The notes below the pieces were generated by a model. That model did no database searches. It was given only the letters and a program-made list of their open reading frames with translations, and had not been told where the DNA came from. From the NCBI GenBank assembly GCA_000435715.1, contig FR882600.1, forward strand, positions 14,957 to 38,267: DNA of 23,311 bases, read 5' to 3'. The position numbers and the translations under genes were made by a program. Origin of the DNA: Firmicutes bacterium CAG:145 (GTDB lineage: Bacteria > Bacillota > Clostridia > Peptostreptococcales > Anaerovoracaceae). Shown here one piece after another: positions 1 through 7,052 of the stretch (the stretch's first letter is position 1; each line of letters opens with the position of its first letter).

Positions 1-408
1 GGCCGTCATGGAAGCCGCCGTATAATATCTTGAAATAGAGATATTGGAGCAGCCTGTGGTAGACAGTACTGAACTGCTGGTATACGGATTTGTGACGGCG
101 AAAGTCGCAGAAAGCGCAGTAGTTTCTGCGGAAGCCGCTACCGTTATATCTTGATTTACAGTATGAACAGCAGTGCCGCTCCACGTCTCAGTTCCCTTGA
201 TAGGTATGCTGAAAGCCGTTCCTCCCACCGTCAGTATGCCTGTAAGCTTGTACCCGTTATACGAGGCGGCATACTGCAGCCTTGCCTGTACGATTATCCC
301 CAGCGTGACGGCCGTCGCCGAACGTGATTTTTCCGTATACTGCACCGTATAGAAACAATACGGTCCTCCGTAAGTAGATTTTTGGTTATATAATATAGTA
401 ATAGCCAT
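1..408 (-). CDS. Distal phage tail protein, partial (C-terminus beyond window)
   Basis: An open frame of 136 codons runs to the window edge without a stop. Its ATG (408-406) shares one base with the TAA of the preceding hub-like gene (TAATG), so the two are translationally coupled. The visible part begins MAITILYNQKSTYGGPYCFY and is rich in Thr, Ser, Ala, Val and Tyr in alternating patterns, which suggests an all-beta structural protein. I recognise no domain. Position after the hub/Tal-like gene and style of composition suggest a distal tail, tip or fibre protein; this is inference from order. The remainder of the element (fibre, endolysin) would be expected to the left of the window. Confidence 0.5.
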   Translation of the reverse strand, partial: MAITILYNQKSTYGGPYCFYTVQYTEKSRSATAVTLGIIVQARLQYAASYNGYKLTGILTVGGTAFSIPIKGTETWSGTAVHTVNQDITVAASAETTALSATFAVTNPYTSSSVLSTTGCSNISISRYYTAASMTA

Positions 409-1973
409 TATTTATCACCTCCTGTGCTGAAAGTTATTCTGCCGCCGGGCCATGCCTCTATGGAAAGATTGCCCAGAGTGATGACTTTTTTCCCGGTACC
501 GGTCTGGACGCCGAAAGAACAGAGAACTTTTTTGGCTTCATCAGTCTTTTCGTAAAAAGCGATCTGATCGTTTTCCTGCTGCATTATCACGTTGTTGGTT
601 CCAGAGCCTATGGTCATTATCATGCCTTCTTGTTCATCTTCTTGGACTTTTAACATATCTGAAAATTCAACTCCGCTGACGCCTATTTCCTCTGCGAAGA
701 TCTCTTTTACATTGAGAGCCTCAGTGCATATGCCCTGCTCGTTTATGGCGGTGGTATAAGTATCTCCTCCGTCCTTGCTGAAACCTATGCCGTCTTTGTT
801 GCCTCGTATAAAGCTCCCCTTTCCGTCGGCGTTTCTCATTATAAAGGAATCGTTGATTCCGTCTCCGTCGGCGTCTATGATCTGAAACACTCCTCCTTTA
901 GAATCGTTGATTTCCTTAGTCATCATCATGGCTCTGTCCATACGGCTTGACAGCTGGCTGAGAGTCTTGGATGAATTGTTTGACTCAAAGCTGTAGTTGA
1001 TATCCTCTTTGCCGTAAGAGTACAGCGTCGATGACAGTCCTCCGTTGATGATCATGTTATGTTCCATGACGCAGGCGTAAACGTCGCCGCCCGTATCGTC
1101 TTTTATCTTGATTCTGGTGCCGGGAAGTATCCTGAGATCGCCTCGGTGTGCCACAGAACACGGCTGAAACTCAAATCCATGAACCTGGTCATATATGGCT
1201 TCTAATATCTCCCCGGTCATATACGGATTTTCAAAAGCTATGCCCAGTCCGTCTCCTTTTGAAAATCTTTCTTCTTCAGTTCCCGACGATACGGAATTTA
1301 TCTTCTGCGTATCGGATTTCAGAAGCTTGAACTGGTTTATATACTGCCTCTCTCTTTCGATGGTGATATCGCTGTCCTCGTACCAGGAGAAAGTCAGCTT
1401 ACCGTTTCTGTTAAAACGGGCGTTTTTTCCCATGAGGCCGGCTATATATCCTATCATCTGGCGGCAGGTGTAGTTGCCGTACCACGGTATCTGTATATGT
1501 GCATACGGCGAAAAGTCATAATCTATCTCAAAACCGCACTGCCCGGCTATATCTGCGGCCACTTCTTCTATGGAGGCCGGCGCGTCTATCCCCGGCGCAT
1601 ATTTTTCTTCGGTTCTGCAGAAAGGATCATAACATTCCAGCGTCACGGTCTTGTACTTGTTCTCAGTAGCGTGTCCGCATACGTAAAATGTACCAAGAGC
1701 CGTATCCGCATCGTCTATGGTGACTACAGGCTCTATCATGGCAGTCTTAAACGCCAGACCTGAGGGTACTATCATATCTACTGTCAAGGCGTTGGCGCAG
1801 GAAGCTCCCATGGTTATGCCGTCCGAGGAGTTATACATTTCGACCAGATTTACTGAAATGAGGTTTTTTCCGCACACAGTCATCTCGCTGCTTGTTCCTC
1901 TGTTGAAAATGAGCCTGCTGCATATATTGCACGCAGGCCAAGATGGGTCTATCTTACATGTAGAATTTGCCAT
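408..1973 (-). CDS. Phage tail hub / tail-associated (Tal-like) protein
   Basis: 521 residues counted from ATG 1973. A GTG at 1982 is in frame but lies inside the Shine-Dalgarno GGAGGTG, so I reject it as start. The N-terminal half (roughly residues 1-330) has the look of siphophage hub proteins: a YDPFCRTEEKY segment, then RQMIGYIAGLMGKNARFNRNGKL, then a region around LPGTRIKIKDD typical of OB-like hub insertions. The middle carries DADGDGINDSF, an aspartate-rich loop resembling calcium-binding repeats. The C-terminal part is Gly/Asp/Thr-rich and beta-like, as in fibre-attachment domains. The N-terminus has Cys residues with CNIC spacing. It follows the 134-residue tail protein by 12 bases. 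The role would be the tail tip contacting the cell surface; I see no clear peptidoglycan hydrolase motif. Family placement rests on gene order plus these patterns. Confidence 0.7.
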   Translation of the reverse strand: MANSTCKIDPSWPACNICSRLIFNRGTSSEMTVCGKNLISVNLVEMYNSSDGITMGASCANALTVDMIVPSGLAFKTAMIEPVVTIDDADTALGTFYVCGHATENKYKTVTLECYDPFCRTEEKYAPGIDAPASIEEVAADIAGQCGFEIDYDFSPYAHIQIPWYGNYTCRQMIGYIAGLMGKNARFNRNGKLTFSWYEDSDITIERERQYINQFKLLKSDTQKINSVSSGTEEERFSKGDGLGIAFENPYMTGEILEAIYDQVHGFEFQPCSVAHRGDLRILPGTRIKIKDDTGGDVYACVMEHNMIINGGLSSTLYSYGKEDINYSFESNNSSKTLSQLSSRMDRAMMMTKEINDSKGGVFQIIDADGDGINDSFIMRNADGKGSFIRGNKDGIGFSKDGGDTYTTAINEQGICTEALNVKEIFAEEIGVSGVEFSDMLKVQEDEQEGMIMTIGSGTNNVIMQQENDQIAFYEKTDEAKKVLCSFGVQTGTGKKVITLGNLSIEAWPGGRITFSTGGDK

Positions 1974-1985
1974 AAATCTCACCTC

Positions 1986-2390
1986 CTATACTTCCATAAA
2001 GCTTATGGAAAGGCCCTGCCACTTCCATGAGTCCTCCTGCCCTTCCTCGCCCTTGTCATAACAATACATAGGCGCCGTACGGCTGTTTACGTATACTTCT
2101 GTCGTTACTCTCTTCCCAAGCCTTGCGTCAGGATATTCCAGCACAAACGATTTTTCCTCTATGCTCTTTAAAAGCCCTGAGATTTCTTCATCGGAAAGAA
2201 CTGCCCAGGTGGCGCTTAAGGTGACTTTGCTTGCTATCACATCTCTGAAATATTCTCCCAGCTGGTTAGTGCCGCTGCAGCCTTCCGCCTCGACGTCAAC
2301 GGAATCCCACTGGAGAGTCTGAGGGTCAGGCAGCGGAGTCTTATCGGCTGCGCCTTTCTCATCATAAGTTATTACATTTAAAATTGACAT
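1986..2390 (-). CDS. Small phage tail protein between tape measure and hub (DUF6711-like)
   Basis: 134 residues with a good GGAGG ribosome binding site just before ATG 2390. The stop codon TAG (1988-1986) overlaps the Shine-Dalgarno of the next gene, as expected in a tight late operon. The sequence starts MSILNVITYDEKGAADKTPL, contains LQWDSVDVEAEGCSGTNQLGE and ends near SWKWQGLSISFMEV. Length, position directly after the tape measure gene and general pattern match small tail proteins of Firmicutes siphophages, of the kind annotated as DUF6711; the family name is from memory. It may act at the distal end between tape measure and hub, in the place where a larger Dit would sit in model phages. 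No conventional Dit of about 250 residues is visible. Confidence 0.6.
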   Translation of the reverse strand: MSILNVITYDEKGAADKTPLPDPQTLQWDSVDVEAEGCSGTNQLGEYFRDVIASKVTLSATWAVLSDEEISGLLKSIEEKSFVLEYPDARLGKRVTTEVYVNSRTAPMYCYDKGEEGQEDSWKWQGLSISFMEV

Positions 2391-2411
2391 TTTTTCCTCC
2401 TTTTCTCAATT

Positions 2412-2447
2412 AAAAACGCCTTCCGCTTTTGGCTTGAAGGCGTTTTT
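2412..2447 (-). terminator. Hairpin terminator or attenuator between tape measure and next tail gene
   Basis: A perfect 12-bp inverted repeat (AAAAACGCCTTC at 2412-2423, GAAGGCGTTTTT at 2436-2447) with a 12-base loop. A/T runs on both sides give a U-run on either strand. On the minus strand it follows the tape measure stop and precedes the next tail gene, so it probably reduces rather than abolishes read-through. Confidence 0.6.
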
Positions 2448-2470
2448 ATACTTTTTACTTTATATGGAGA

Positions 2471-4204
2471 TCAAATCAGAAGCGGCGACATTCCCGTCTG
2501 TTTGACTACTCCGTTATGATATTTTATCACCTGTCTGCCTATCTCTCTTCCGTCCAGCTGATTGGTGATGTTGAAGGTATAACTGCCGTTTCCTGTGCCC
2601 ATGGCGCTTCTGACGGCATTGTATACACCTCTTGATACTGATTCCACTATCTGATTGTTGTTCATGACGGCGGCTCTCGATCCGAAGGAACCTACGAGTT
2701 CGGGACCTGCTTCACGGGCGATGAACATCTGTCCGGCGTCTACCATTCCGCCGGCGGCCATCCTAGGAATTTCCAGGAGCTTGATCTTCTTTATCTCGAC
2801 TCCGGGTATCTTGTTTATCAGGCCGATAGCCAGGTTGATGGCTTTGAGGAAGCCGTTTATGGTCTTTTCGGCAAACCCTATTATAGAGTTCACCACCTCC
2901 TTGAAAGCTCCTCCTATACCGTCTCCTATCTTGGTGCCCACTTTCTTGAACAGGCTCACTACTTTATCCCAGATTCCGCTGAAGAAGTCCGCTACGCCTC
3001 CGAAGATGCCCTTTATGCCTTCCCAGATCTTGCCGAAGCCCTCTTTTATCTTTTCGCCGTTGCCGGTAAATATGCCGACTATGACGTCGAAGACTCCGCC
3101 GAAAATCTTAGCGGCTCCGTCCAGTATGCTCGAGATGAATCCCCATACGGTTTCGACTACTGCCATCACAGTATCGCCGTGTTCTTCGAAGAATCCTCCT
3201 ATTATCTCGAAGACTCCTGCGAATATCTCTTTGGCGACTTCGATTATGCCTGAAATCACACCCCAGACTGCGCTGACTATTCCTCCTATGACCTCGCTGT
3301 TTTCCTGGAAGAAGGTAACTATCTGAGTTATGACTTCTCCTATGAACGTAGCTACGTTGGTGATAACTTCCACCAGCGTATCGAGTATGCTGCTGGTTCC
3401 CTCTCCTCCGTTTATGAAGGAATCGAAGAGGCCGGTCACCACTTCTATGACAGGCGAAAGGGCTTCTGTTATCTTCTCCCAGATCTTGCCCATCTTTTCG
3501 CTCAGCGCTTCATTGGTGGAAAGCATCTCTACAAAATATCCCACCAGGGTGGCTACTACTGTGGCTACGGCTGCTATGCCTCCGAAGCTGAACTTGGTCT
3601 TTGAAGTCTTCTTGGCGGATTTTTCCACGGTATCGCTGATGTCGCCCATGGCGGACTTAACAGTCTTGGAGCCGTCCTTGATTCCGTCTCCCAGCCCGTC
3701 GGCTATGTATCCTCCTATGCGTTTCATGACTTTTGATGGGGAGTTGATTTCGAGGGTGGTTTCAAATTCTTTTATAACCCCGTCCTCTCCCAGTTCTTTT
3801 GTCTTCATCTTGACCGACTTTAGACCGTCTTTAAGTCCCTTTGATACTCCGTCGGCTATGCCCCCACCTATAGCCTTGCTGCCGGCAGCAAGATCGGCGG
3901 CTACGCCTTTGATAGTGTTGCCAAGGCTACTTCCTAAGTCGTCAATCACCCTTTTACCTTTATCAAAATATTCCTCCAGTTCTTTAGCCTTTTTCTTCCC
4001 CGCTACAAAGCTCTGGATCATCTGACCTATAGAAAGCACTACACTAGCTATACTGGAAACATCTGCCGCCACCTCAAGGTTGAATGTCTTAGCCTTAGGT
4101 ATCTGCCCGATCTGTAAGACTATGCTGTTTATCATCTCCTGCGCCGCAGCGAGGGCTGCGGTATCTACGGAGAGCATGTTTACATTCTCTGTACTTTGTG
4201 CCAT
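2471..4204 (-). CDS. Phage tail tape measure protein
   Basis: 577 residues from ATG 4204 with ribosome binding site AGAAAGGAG. It would set tail length and occupy the tail lumen before ejection. Evidence: long alternation of helical, Gly/Ala-rich and hydrophobic segments; an INSPSKVMKRIGGYIADGL stretch near residue 155, a classic tape measure signature; a hydrophobic segment near 205-225; and repeated units of the type VWGFIS-IxxxxxxIFGGVFDVIxGIF across about 310-430. The C-terminus has AAGGMVDAGQMFIAREAGPELVG, also typical of the family. It is short for a tape measure protein, and its N-terminus looks abrupt next to the repeat island that begins 8 bp upstream; a piece may have been lost or separated (see the 111-residue ORF at 5759-6094). 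The Shine-Dalgarno overlaps the edge of the 797-bp duplicated unit. Confidence 0.9.
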   Translation of the reverse strand: MAQSTENVNMLSVDTAALAAAQEMINSIVLQIGQIPKAKTFNLEVAADVSSIASVVLSIGQMIQSFVAGKKKAKELEEYFDKGKRVIDDLGSSLGNTIKGVAADLAAGSKAIGGGIADGVSKGLKDGLKSVKMKTKELGEDGVIKEFETTLEINSPSKVMKRIGGYIADGLGDGIKDGSKTVKSAMGDISDTVEKSAKKTSKTKFSFGGIAAVATVVATLVGYFVEMLSTNEALSEKMGKIWEKITEALSPVIEVVTGLFDSFINGGEGTSSILDTLVEVITNVATFIGEVITQIVTFFQENSEVIGGIVSAVWGVISGIIEVAKEIFAGVFEIIGGFFEEHGDTVMAVVETVWGFISSILDGAAKIFGGVFDVIVGIFTGNGEKIKEGFGKIWEGIKGIFGGVADFFSGIWDKVVSLFKKVGTKIGDGIGGAFKEVVNSIIGFAEKTINGFLKAINLAIGLINKIPGVEIKKIKLLEIPRMAAGGMVDAGQMFIAREAGPELVGSFGSRAAVMNNNQIVESVSRGVYNAVRSAMGTGNGSYTFNITNQLDGREIGRQVIKYHNGVVKQTGMSPLLI

Positions 4205-4253
4205 TTTTTCTCCTTTCTCTTTAAAATTTCTTTTTTTACTAAGTGTTTTGTTG

Positions 4254-4281
4254 TATAATTTTGATATATCTATATTGGAGG
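4254..4281 (+). promoter_or_regulatory. Promoter -10 and RBS of first moron gene
   Basis: TATAAT at 4254-4259 sits in a very AT-rich stretch; the -35 is weak (T-rich). ATTGGAGG ends about 10 bases before ATG 4292. The same arrangement recurs 797 bp downstream, which supports function. Confidence 0.55.
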
Positions 4282-4291
4282 TTACCCTATT

Positions 4292-4834
4292 ATGTATGTT
4301 TATTACGATTACTCCTTTGAATTTTGGGCAATAACTATTTTAAAACTGCTTCTTGCTTTTGCTGTTATCTACCCTATATTCAGGGTTGCAAAATGGACAT
4401 ATTATATACGTAAAACTGTCATTCCTTTTTTTCAAAAAATGCAGAAAGAATATAACGCCCAGTATCCTATATTGATGAAAAATATTGATGTTAACTCTTT
4501 TAACATGATGCCTAAAGATTCAAAGAAAGCCTGTATATTTTTTACAGACACTAAGTTTATCATTAAAAACATAATGGATAATACTGTTTACGTCGAAATA
4601 CCTTTTTCTTCAATAAGCGGTAGCTCAATTTATCATAGTACCCTATATAGTCCTGTTTTGCCTCCTGATTATCAATTAGGTATATACTTTGACGATGTGA
4701 ACATATCAAACCCCTTATCTCGTTATAATGTCTATTTTTCCACTTCCTGCGAAAATTTCTTCACTAAAAAAATCTACGGAGAATATTTTTTCATTGAAGA
4801 TTTTGTTCTCAAGGTAAAATCGTTTGACACATGA
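4292..4834 (+). CDS. Orphan membrane-anchored moron protein, copy 1
   Basis: 180 residues, opposite in direction to the tail genes around it. A short N-terminus is followed by one transmembrane segment (about residues 12-32, ITILKLLLAFAVIYPIF), then basic residues, so the rest is predicted to be cytoplasmic. The conserved core is VIPFFQKMQKEYNA, SFNMMPKDSKKACIFFTD and a YVEIPFSSI segment. The pattern 'FFTD-x-KFI-x-KN-I-x5-YVEIPF-xx-I' resembles bacterial PH-like or YcxB-like beta domains, but this is only an impression. It has its own promoter and a hairpin downstream, and is visibly more AT-rich than the tail genes. Such autonomous reverse-strand genes inside late operons are usually morons expressed in the dormant state, for example in superinfection exclusion; no function can be read from the sequence. 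Confidence 0.8.
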   Translation: MYVYYDYSFEFWAITILKLLLAFAVIYPIFRVAKWTYYIRKTVIPFFQKMQKEYNAQYPILMKNIDVNSFNMMPKDSKKACIFFTDTKFIIKNIMDNTVYVEIPFSSISGSSIYHSTLYSPVLPPDYQLGIYFDDVNISNPLSRYNVYFSTSCENFFTKKIYGEYFFIEDFVLKVKSFDT

Positions 4835-4917
4835 CCTCCGTTTATATCACTCCTTTCTCTGCCCTACGTCGCTGCCCGAATCAACGGTATAGGGCGGTTG
4901 TAAATTTTTAAGAACAC

Positions 4918-4952
4918 AAAAAAACTACCATTGCCGGTTCATGGTAGTTTTA
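4918..4952 (-). terminator. Terminator module copy A
   Basis: Stem AAAACTACCAT (4921-4931) and ATGGTAGTTTT (4941-4951) with a 9-base loop. On the minus strand the stem is followed by a run of seven U (A-run 4918-4924). On the plus strand it has only about four U, so it also may end the moron transcript weakly. It is one of three copies. Confidence 0.7.
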
Positions 4953-4953
4953 G

Positions 4954-5002
4954 TATGCTCTTGTCAAAGGTTCTGTTTTTCAAAGCCCTTGACAAGAGCA
5001 TA
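4954..5002. repeat. Long hairpin adjacent to terminator copy A
   Basis: Arms TATGCTCTTGTCAAAGG (4954-4970) and CCCTTGACAAGAGCATA (4986-5002) pair over 17 positions with one mismatch and a 15-base loop. It is repeated after the second moron gene. No U-run follows; role unknown. Confidence 0.75.
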
Positions 5003-5050
5003 GGTGTTCCTTTCTCTTTAAAAGTTCTTTTTTTACTAAGTGTTTTGTTG

Positions 5051-5078
5051 TATAATTTTGATATATCTATATTGGAGG
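5051..5078 (+). promoter_or_regulatory. Promoter -10 and RBS of second moron gene
   Basis: TATAAT at 5051-5056 and TTGGAGG ahead of ATG 5089, the duplicate of the control region at 4254. Confidence 0.55.
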
Positions 5079-5088
5079 TCTTTTCATC

Positions 5089-5613
5089 ATGACTACTTCT
5101 TATGACTTTTGGGCGGACGCCTTGCCGGATATTCTCAGGATTTTAGTAGCTGTTATGCTCACATCGATTTGCGTTATTTATCCTCTAATTAAAAGGGCGC
5201 GTGTCAGATGGTATGCCCGCAAAAATGTCATTCCTTTTTTTAAAAAAATGCAGGATGAATACAATGCCAAGTGTCCCATACTGATGAGCAAGGTTAGCGC
5301 CGAATCCTTTAACATGATGCCTAAGGACAGCAAAAAGGCCTGTATATTCTTTACAGACTTCAAGTTCATCGTAAAAAACATCTTCGACAACACGACTTAT
5401 GTGGAAATACCTTTCACAAATATCTTGAGTGTTTACTTTAGTGATGGTATTGACGGGCATTATTACCTTAGTATTTCTTTTGGGGAAAGATATGATAGTA
5501 AATTTGAAATAACATTCTTTGCCCCAAAATTAACCAGAAACGTCAAAAAAGCCTATGGTGAATATCTATATGTCGATGACTTCGTCCGCAAATTGAAAAC
5601 ATTTGACACATGA
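5089..5613 (+). CDS. Orphan membrane-anchored moron protein, copy 2
   Basis: 174 residues, paralogue of the 180-residue protein one unit to the left. One transmembrane segment (about residues 12-35) is followed by RARVRWYARK and then the conserved VIPFFKKMQDEYNA, SFNMMPKDSKKACIFFTD and YVEIPFTNI blocks. The C-terminal half (about residues 115-160) is divergent: copy 2 has SISFGERYDSKFEITFFAPK where copy 1 has an unrelated-looking stretch, before both end in a similar GEYxxxxDFV-x-K-x-K-x-FDT. A conserved core with a divergent outer segment suggests selection for variation after duplication, as in exclusion or immunity proteins; that is inference. Confidence 0.8.
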   Translation: MTTSYDFWADALPDILRILVAVMLTSICVIYPLIKRARVRWYARKNVIPFFKKMQDEYNAKCPILMSKVSAESFNMMPKDSKKACIFFTDFKFIVKNIFDNTTYVEIPFTNILSVYFSDGIDGHYYLSISFGERYDSKFEITFFAPKLTRNVKKAYGEYLYVDDFVRKLKTFDT

Positions 5614-5696
5614 CCTCCGATTATATCACTCCTTTCTCTGCCCTATGCCGCCGCCCGAATCAACGGTACAGGGCGATTGTAAATTTTTAAGAACAC

Positions 5697-5731
5697 AAAA
5701 AAACTACCATCTCCGGATTATGGTAGTTTTA
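5697..5731 (-). terminator. Terminator module copy B
   Basis: Stem AAAACTACCAT (5700-5710) and ATGGTAGTTTT (5720-5730); loop sequence differs from copy A while the stem is unchanged. A-run 5697-5703 gives seven U on the minus strand, so it can end transcription coming from the 111-residue ORF. Confidence 0.7.
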
Positions 5732-5732
5732 A

Positions 5733-5781
5733 TATGCTCTTGTCAAAGGTTCTGTTTTTCAAAGCCCTTGACAAGAGCATA
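5733..5781. repeat. Long hairpin adjacent to terminator copy B
   Basis: Same 17-bp arms as at 4954-5002 (5733-5749 and 5765-5781). Its right arm encodes the last residues of the 111-residue minus-strand ORF. Confidence 0.75.
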
Positions 5782-6094
5782 CACCTTCGTTCTTAAGGGT
5801 AAGGGAGAGTTTATTATATGAATCTTCAATCGCTTTAAAGGCGTTGGTTGTGGTTTCTTGTATTTTCTCGTTGGCGTTGCCAAATAATTTTGACACACTA
5901 TTTAAGCAATTCTTAACTATCCCTCCCTCCTCTTCCATATTGAATGTTCTTTTTAGGCTTTCAAAGGTATTTATTCCAGCAGAGATGGAAGTCATTAAGT
6001 CGGCAAACTCAGAGTTTACAATTCTGAAGGTATTGCCTAAATCCTTAAAAACATCCGATAGCTCTTCGGCTTTTTTCTTTTCTTTTTCTGACAT
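5759..6094 (-). CDS. 111-residue ORF truncated into the repeat; possible tape measure-region remnant
   Basis: ATG 6094 has a strong AAAGGAG ribosome binding site whose surroundings (GGAGAAAAAATG) match those of the tape measure gene. The protein is charged at the N-terminus (MSEKEKKKAEELSDVFKDLG) and helical throughout, with short hydrophobic stretches, consistent with the start of a tape measure or tape measure-associated protein. The final residues VCSCQGL are translated from the right arm of hairpin copy B, so the natural C-terminus was probably replaced when the repeat unit arrived. I cannot show homology with the tape measure protein. It could also be a free-standing small protein. Confidence 0.55.
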   Translation of the reverse strand: MSEKEKKKAEELSDVFKDLGNTFRIVNSEFADLMTSISAGINTFESLKRTFNMEEEGGIVKNCLNSVSKLFGNANEKIQETTTNAFKAIEDSYNKLSLTLKNEGVCSCQGL

Positions 6095-6116
6095 TTTTTC
6101 TCCTTTCCTAAAATAT

Positions 6117-6141
6117 AAAAGCTCTGCTTCATCAGCAGAGC
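6117..6141 (-). terminator. Terminator of the 235-residue gene
   Basis: Stem GCTCTGC (6121-6127) and GCAGAGC (6135-6141), 7-base loop, followed on the minus strand by UUUUAUAUUUU. It lies 17 bp after the stop of the 235-residue gene. Confidence 0.7.
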
Positions 6142-6157
6142 AATCTTTAAATATAAC

Positions 6158-6865
6158 TTATTTGATCTTTAAATTCGGATAATATACAAACGGGATAAAA
6201 GGTCTGTCAAGCAGGCAACTGCTATACATATCATATTCATCCGGGAAAGTTTCTTTCAGCATATCTTCCACTTCTTCTTTTACATTTCCTTTTCTCGATA
6301 TGATATATTCCTGCCTGACAGGTTCTATCTTATCTATTAAATCGTCGAAGTCATTTATAAGCCAATCTCTAATTGCGTACGCAATCTTTTTACGGTCGGC
6401 AGTCACATAATCCGATAAGAGTAGCCTTGCAACAAGCGGCGTATTTTTATTTAGCCCTTTGATAAATTCCTCCAAAGATTTTGTAGCCTTTCGCTCGCTT
6501 GTGATGGGCTTTTTTTGCAATCTAAAGTTGCTTCCCCGATCCCACGCATTTATTCTGTCCTTATGTTCTTCGTAAGCTCGTAAAATAAATGGCACATATT
6601 TTTCATCAGGACTGTATCTCTGAAACGACTCACATGTCACTTCAAACATAGCAAGGTTTGACAAGTCTACCCATATACTATCCCGCCTTCCCCAAAGCCA
6701 CTCTAAATGTTTTCGTTCTTTTTCATCTTCTTCATATTCAAGGTTTTCTTTTGCTTCGAGAGCCTCATCAAGACGCCTGAATATCTTTCTTATGTACTTA
6801 ATTTCTGCTTTATCTACCTGAAGAATATTATTCAGAACCTTTTTGATTGTATCTTCACCCAGCAT
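6158..6865 (-). CDS. Orphan 235-residue protein with own promoter and terminator
   Basis: ATG 6865 follows a GGAGGTG ribosome binding site. I do not recognise the family. The protein is highly charged and mostly helical: an N-terminal basic/acidic helical stretch (VDKAEIKYIRKIFRRLDEAL), a Trp-rich patch (LEWLWGRRDSIWVDL) near residues 53-67, a middle RERK/KSLEEF region, and a C-terminus ending IPFVYYPNLKIK. No signal peptide or transmembrane segment is visible. It reads in the same direction as the tail genes but is flanked by an independent promoter (6887-6915) and terminator (6117-6141), and terminator copy C separates it from the holin. It is therefore an autonomous cargo gene rather than a tail component. 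A defence or exclusion role is possible but unsupported. Confidence 0.75.
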   Translation of the reverse strand: MLGEDTIKKVLNNILQVDKAEIKYIRKIFRRLDEALEAKENLEYEEDEKERKHLEWLWGRRDSIWVDLSNLAMFEVTCESFQRYSPDEKYVPFILRAYEEHKDRINAWDRGSNFRLQKKPITSERKATKSLEEFIKGLNKNTPLVARLLLSDYVTADRKKIAYAIRDWLINDFDDLIDKIEPVRQEYIISRKGNVKEEVEDMLKETFPDEYDMYSSCLLDRPFIPFVYYPNLKIK

Positions 6866-6879
6866 GCCACACCTCCATT

Positions 6880-6915
6880 TTTGATAATTATACTATCAAA
6901 CAGTTAGGTTTGCAA
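6880..6915 (-). promoter_or_regulatory. Promoter with palindrome around the -10, 235-residue gene
   Basis: Minus strand: TTGCAA (6915-6910), 17-bp spacer, perfect TATAAT (6892-6887). The -10 lies within TTTGATA-N7-TATCAAA (6880-6900), a 7-bp-arm inverted repeat that could be an operator. Confidence 0.6.
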
Positions 6916-6941
6916 CAAACGAATTCGCATACTATCCCCAT
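6888..6941 (-). CDS. Possible 17-residue Cys-rich peptide
   Basis: ATG 6941 stands five bases after AAAGGAGG, an excellent ribosome binding site that no other start explains. The reading frame gives MGIVCEFVCCKPNCLIV and stops at TAA 6888. It has four cysteines in 17 residues. It overlaps the promoter of the 235-residue gene, so it may be a leader, a vestige of a longer gene or chance. Confidence 0.35.
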   Translation of the reverse strand: MGIVCEFVCCKPNCLIV

Positions 6942-7018
6942 TTTAACCTCCTTTCTTCCTTCACCTTTCAAATATCCTCCGGAGTAACATTCAAAGGCTA
7001 CCTTTATTTTAAGAACAC

Positions 7019-7052
7019 AAAAAAACTACCATCGCCGGTTCATGGTAGTTTT
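7019..7052 (-). terminator. Terminator module copy C, downstream of the holin
   Basis: Stem AAAACTACCAT (7022-7032) and ATGGTAGTTTT (7042-7052), then seven U on the minus strand (A-run 7019-7025). It would end the transcript carrying the tail tube, chaperone and holin genes. Similarity to copies A and B extends through TATGCTCTTGTC (7056-7067) and then stops, with only one arm of the long hairpin present. Confidence 0.75.

Larger units (their letters stand above)
4212..5785. repeat. Tandem duplication, period 797 bp, two units
   Basis: Unit 1 is about 4212-5008 and unit 2 about 5009-5785. Both open with CCTTTCTCTTTAAAA, then ACTAAGTGTTTTGTTG, TATAAT and a TTGGAGG ribosome binding site. The start codons (4292, 5089) and -10 boxes (4254, 5051) are both 797 bp apart. 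Each unit then has a gene, a shared 3' segment beginning ACATGACCTCCG, a terminator hairpin and a 17-bp-stem hairpin. Control regions are much better conserved than the 3' halves of the genes. The units abut directly, as from an unequal-crossover duplication. No transposase is present. Confidence 0.85.

Noticed and set aside
2655..4025. Two long plus-strand frames (223 and 231 codons) opposite the tape measure gene
   Set aside because: Low-complexity Pro/Ser/Ile/Thr composition mirrors the antisense of the Gly/Ile/Val-rich tape measure; no ribosome binding sites.
4212..5785. Insertion sequence or transposon
   Set aside because: No transposase; structure is a direct tandem duplication rather than an element with terminal inverted repeats and target duplication.
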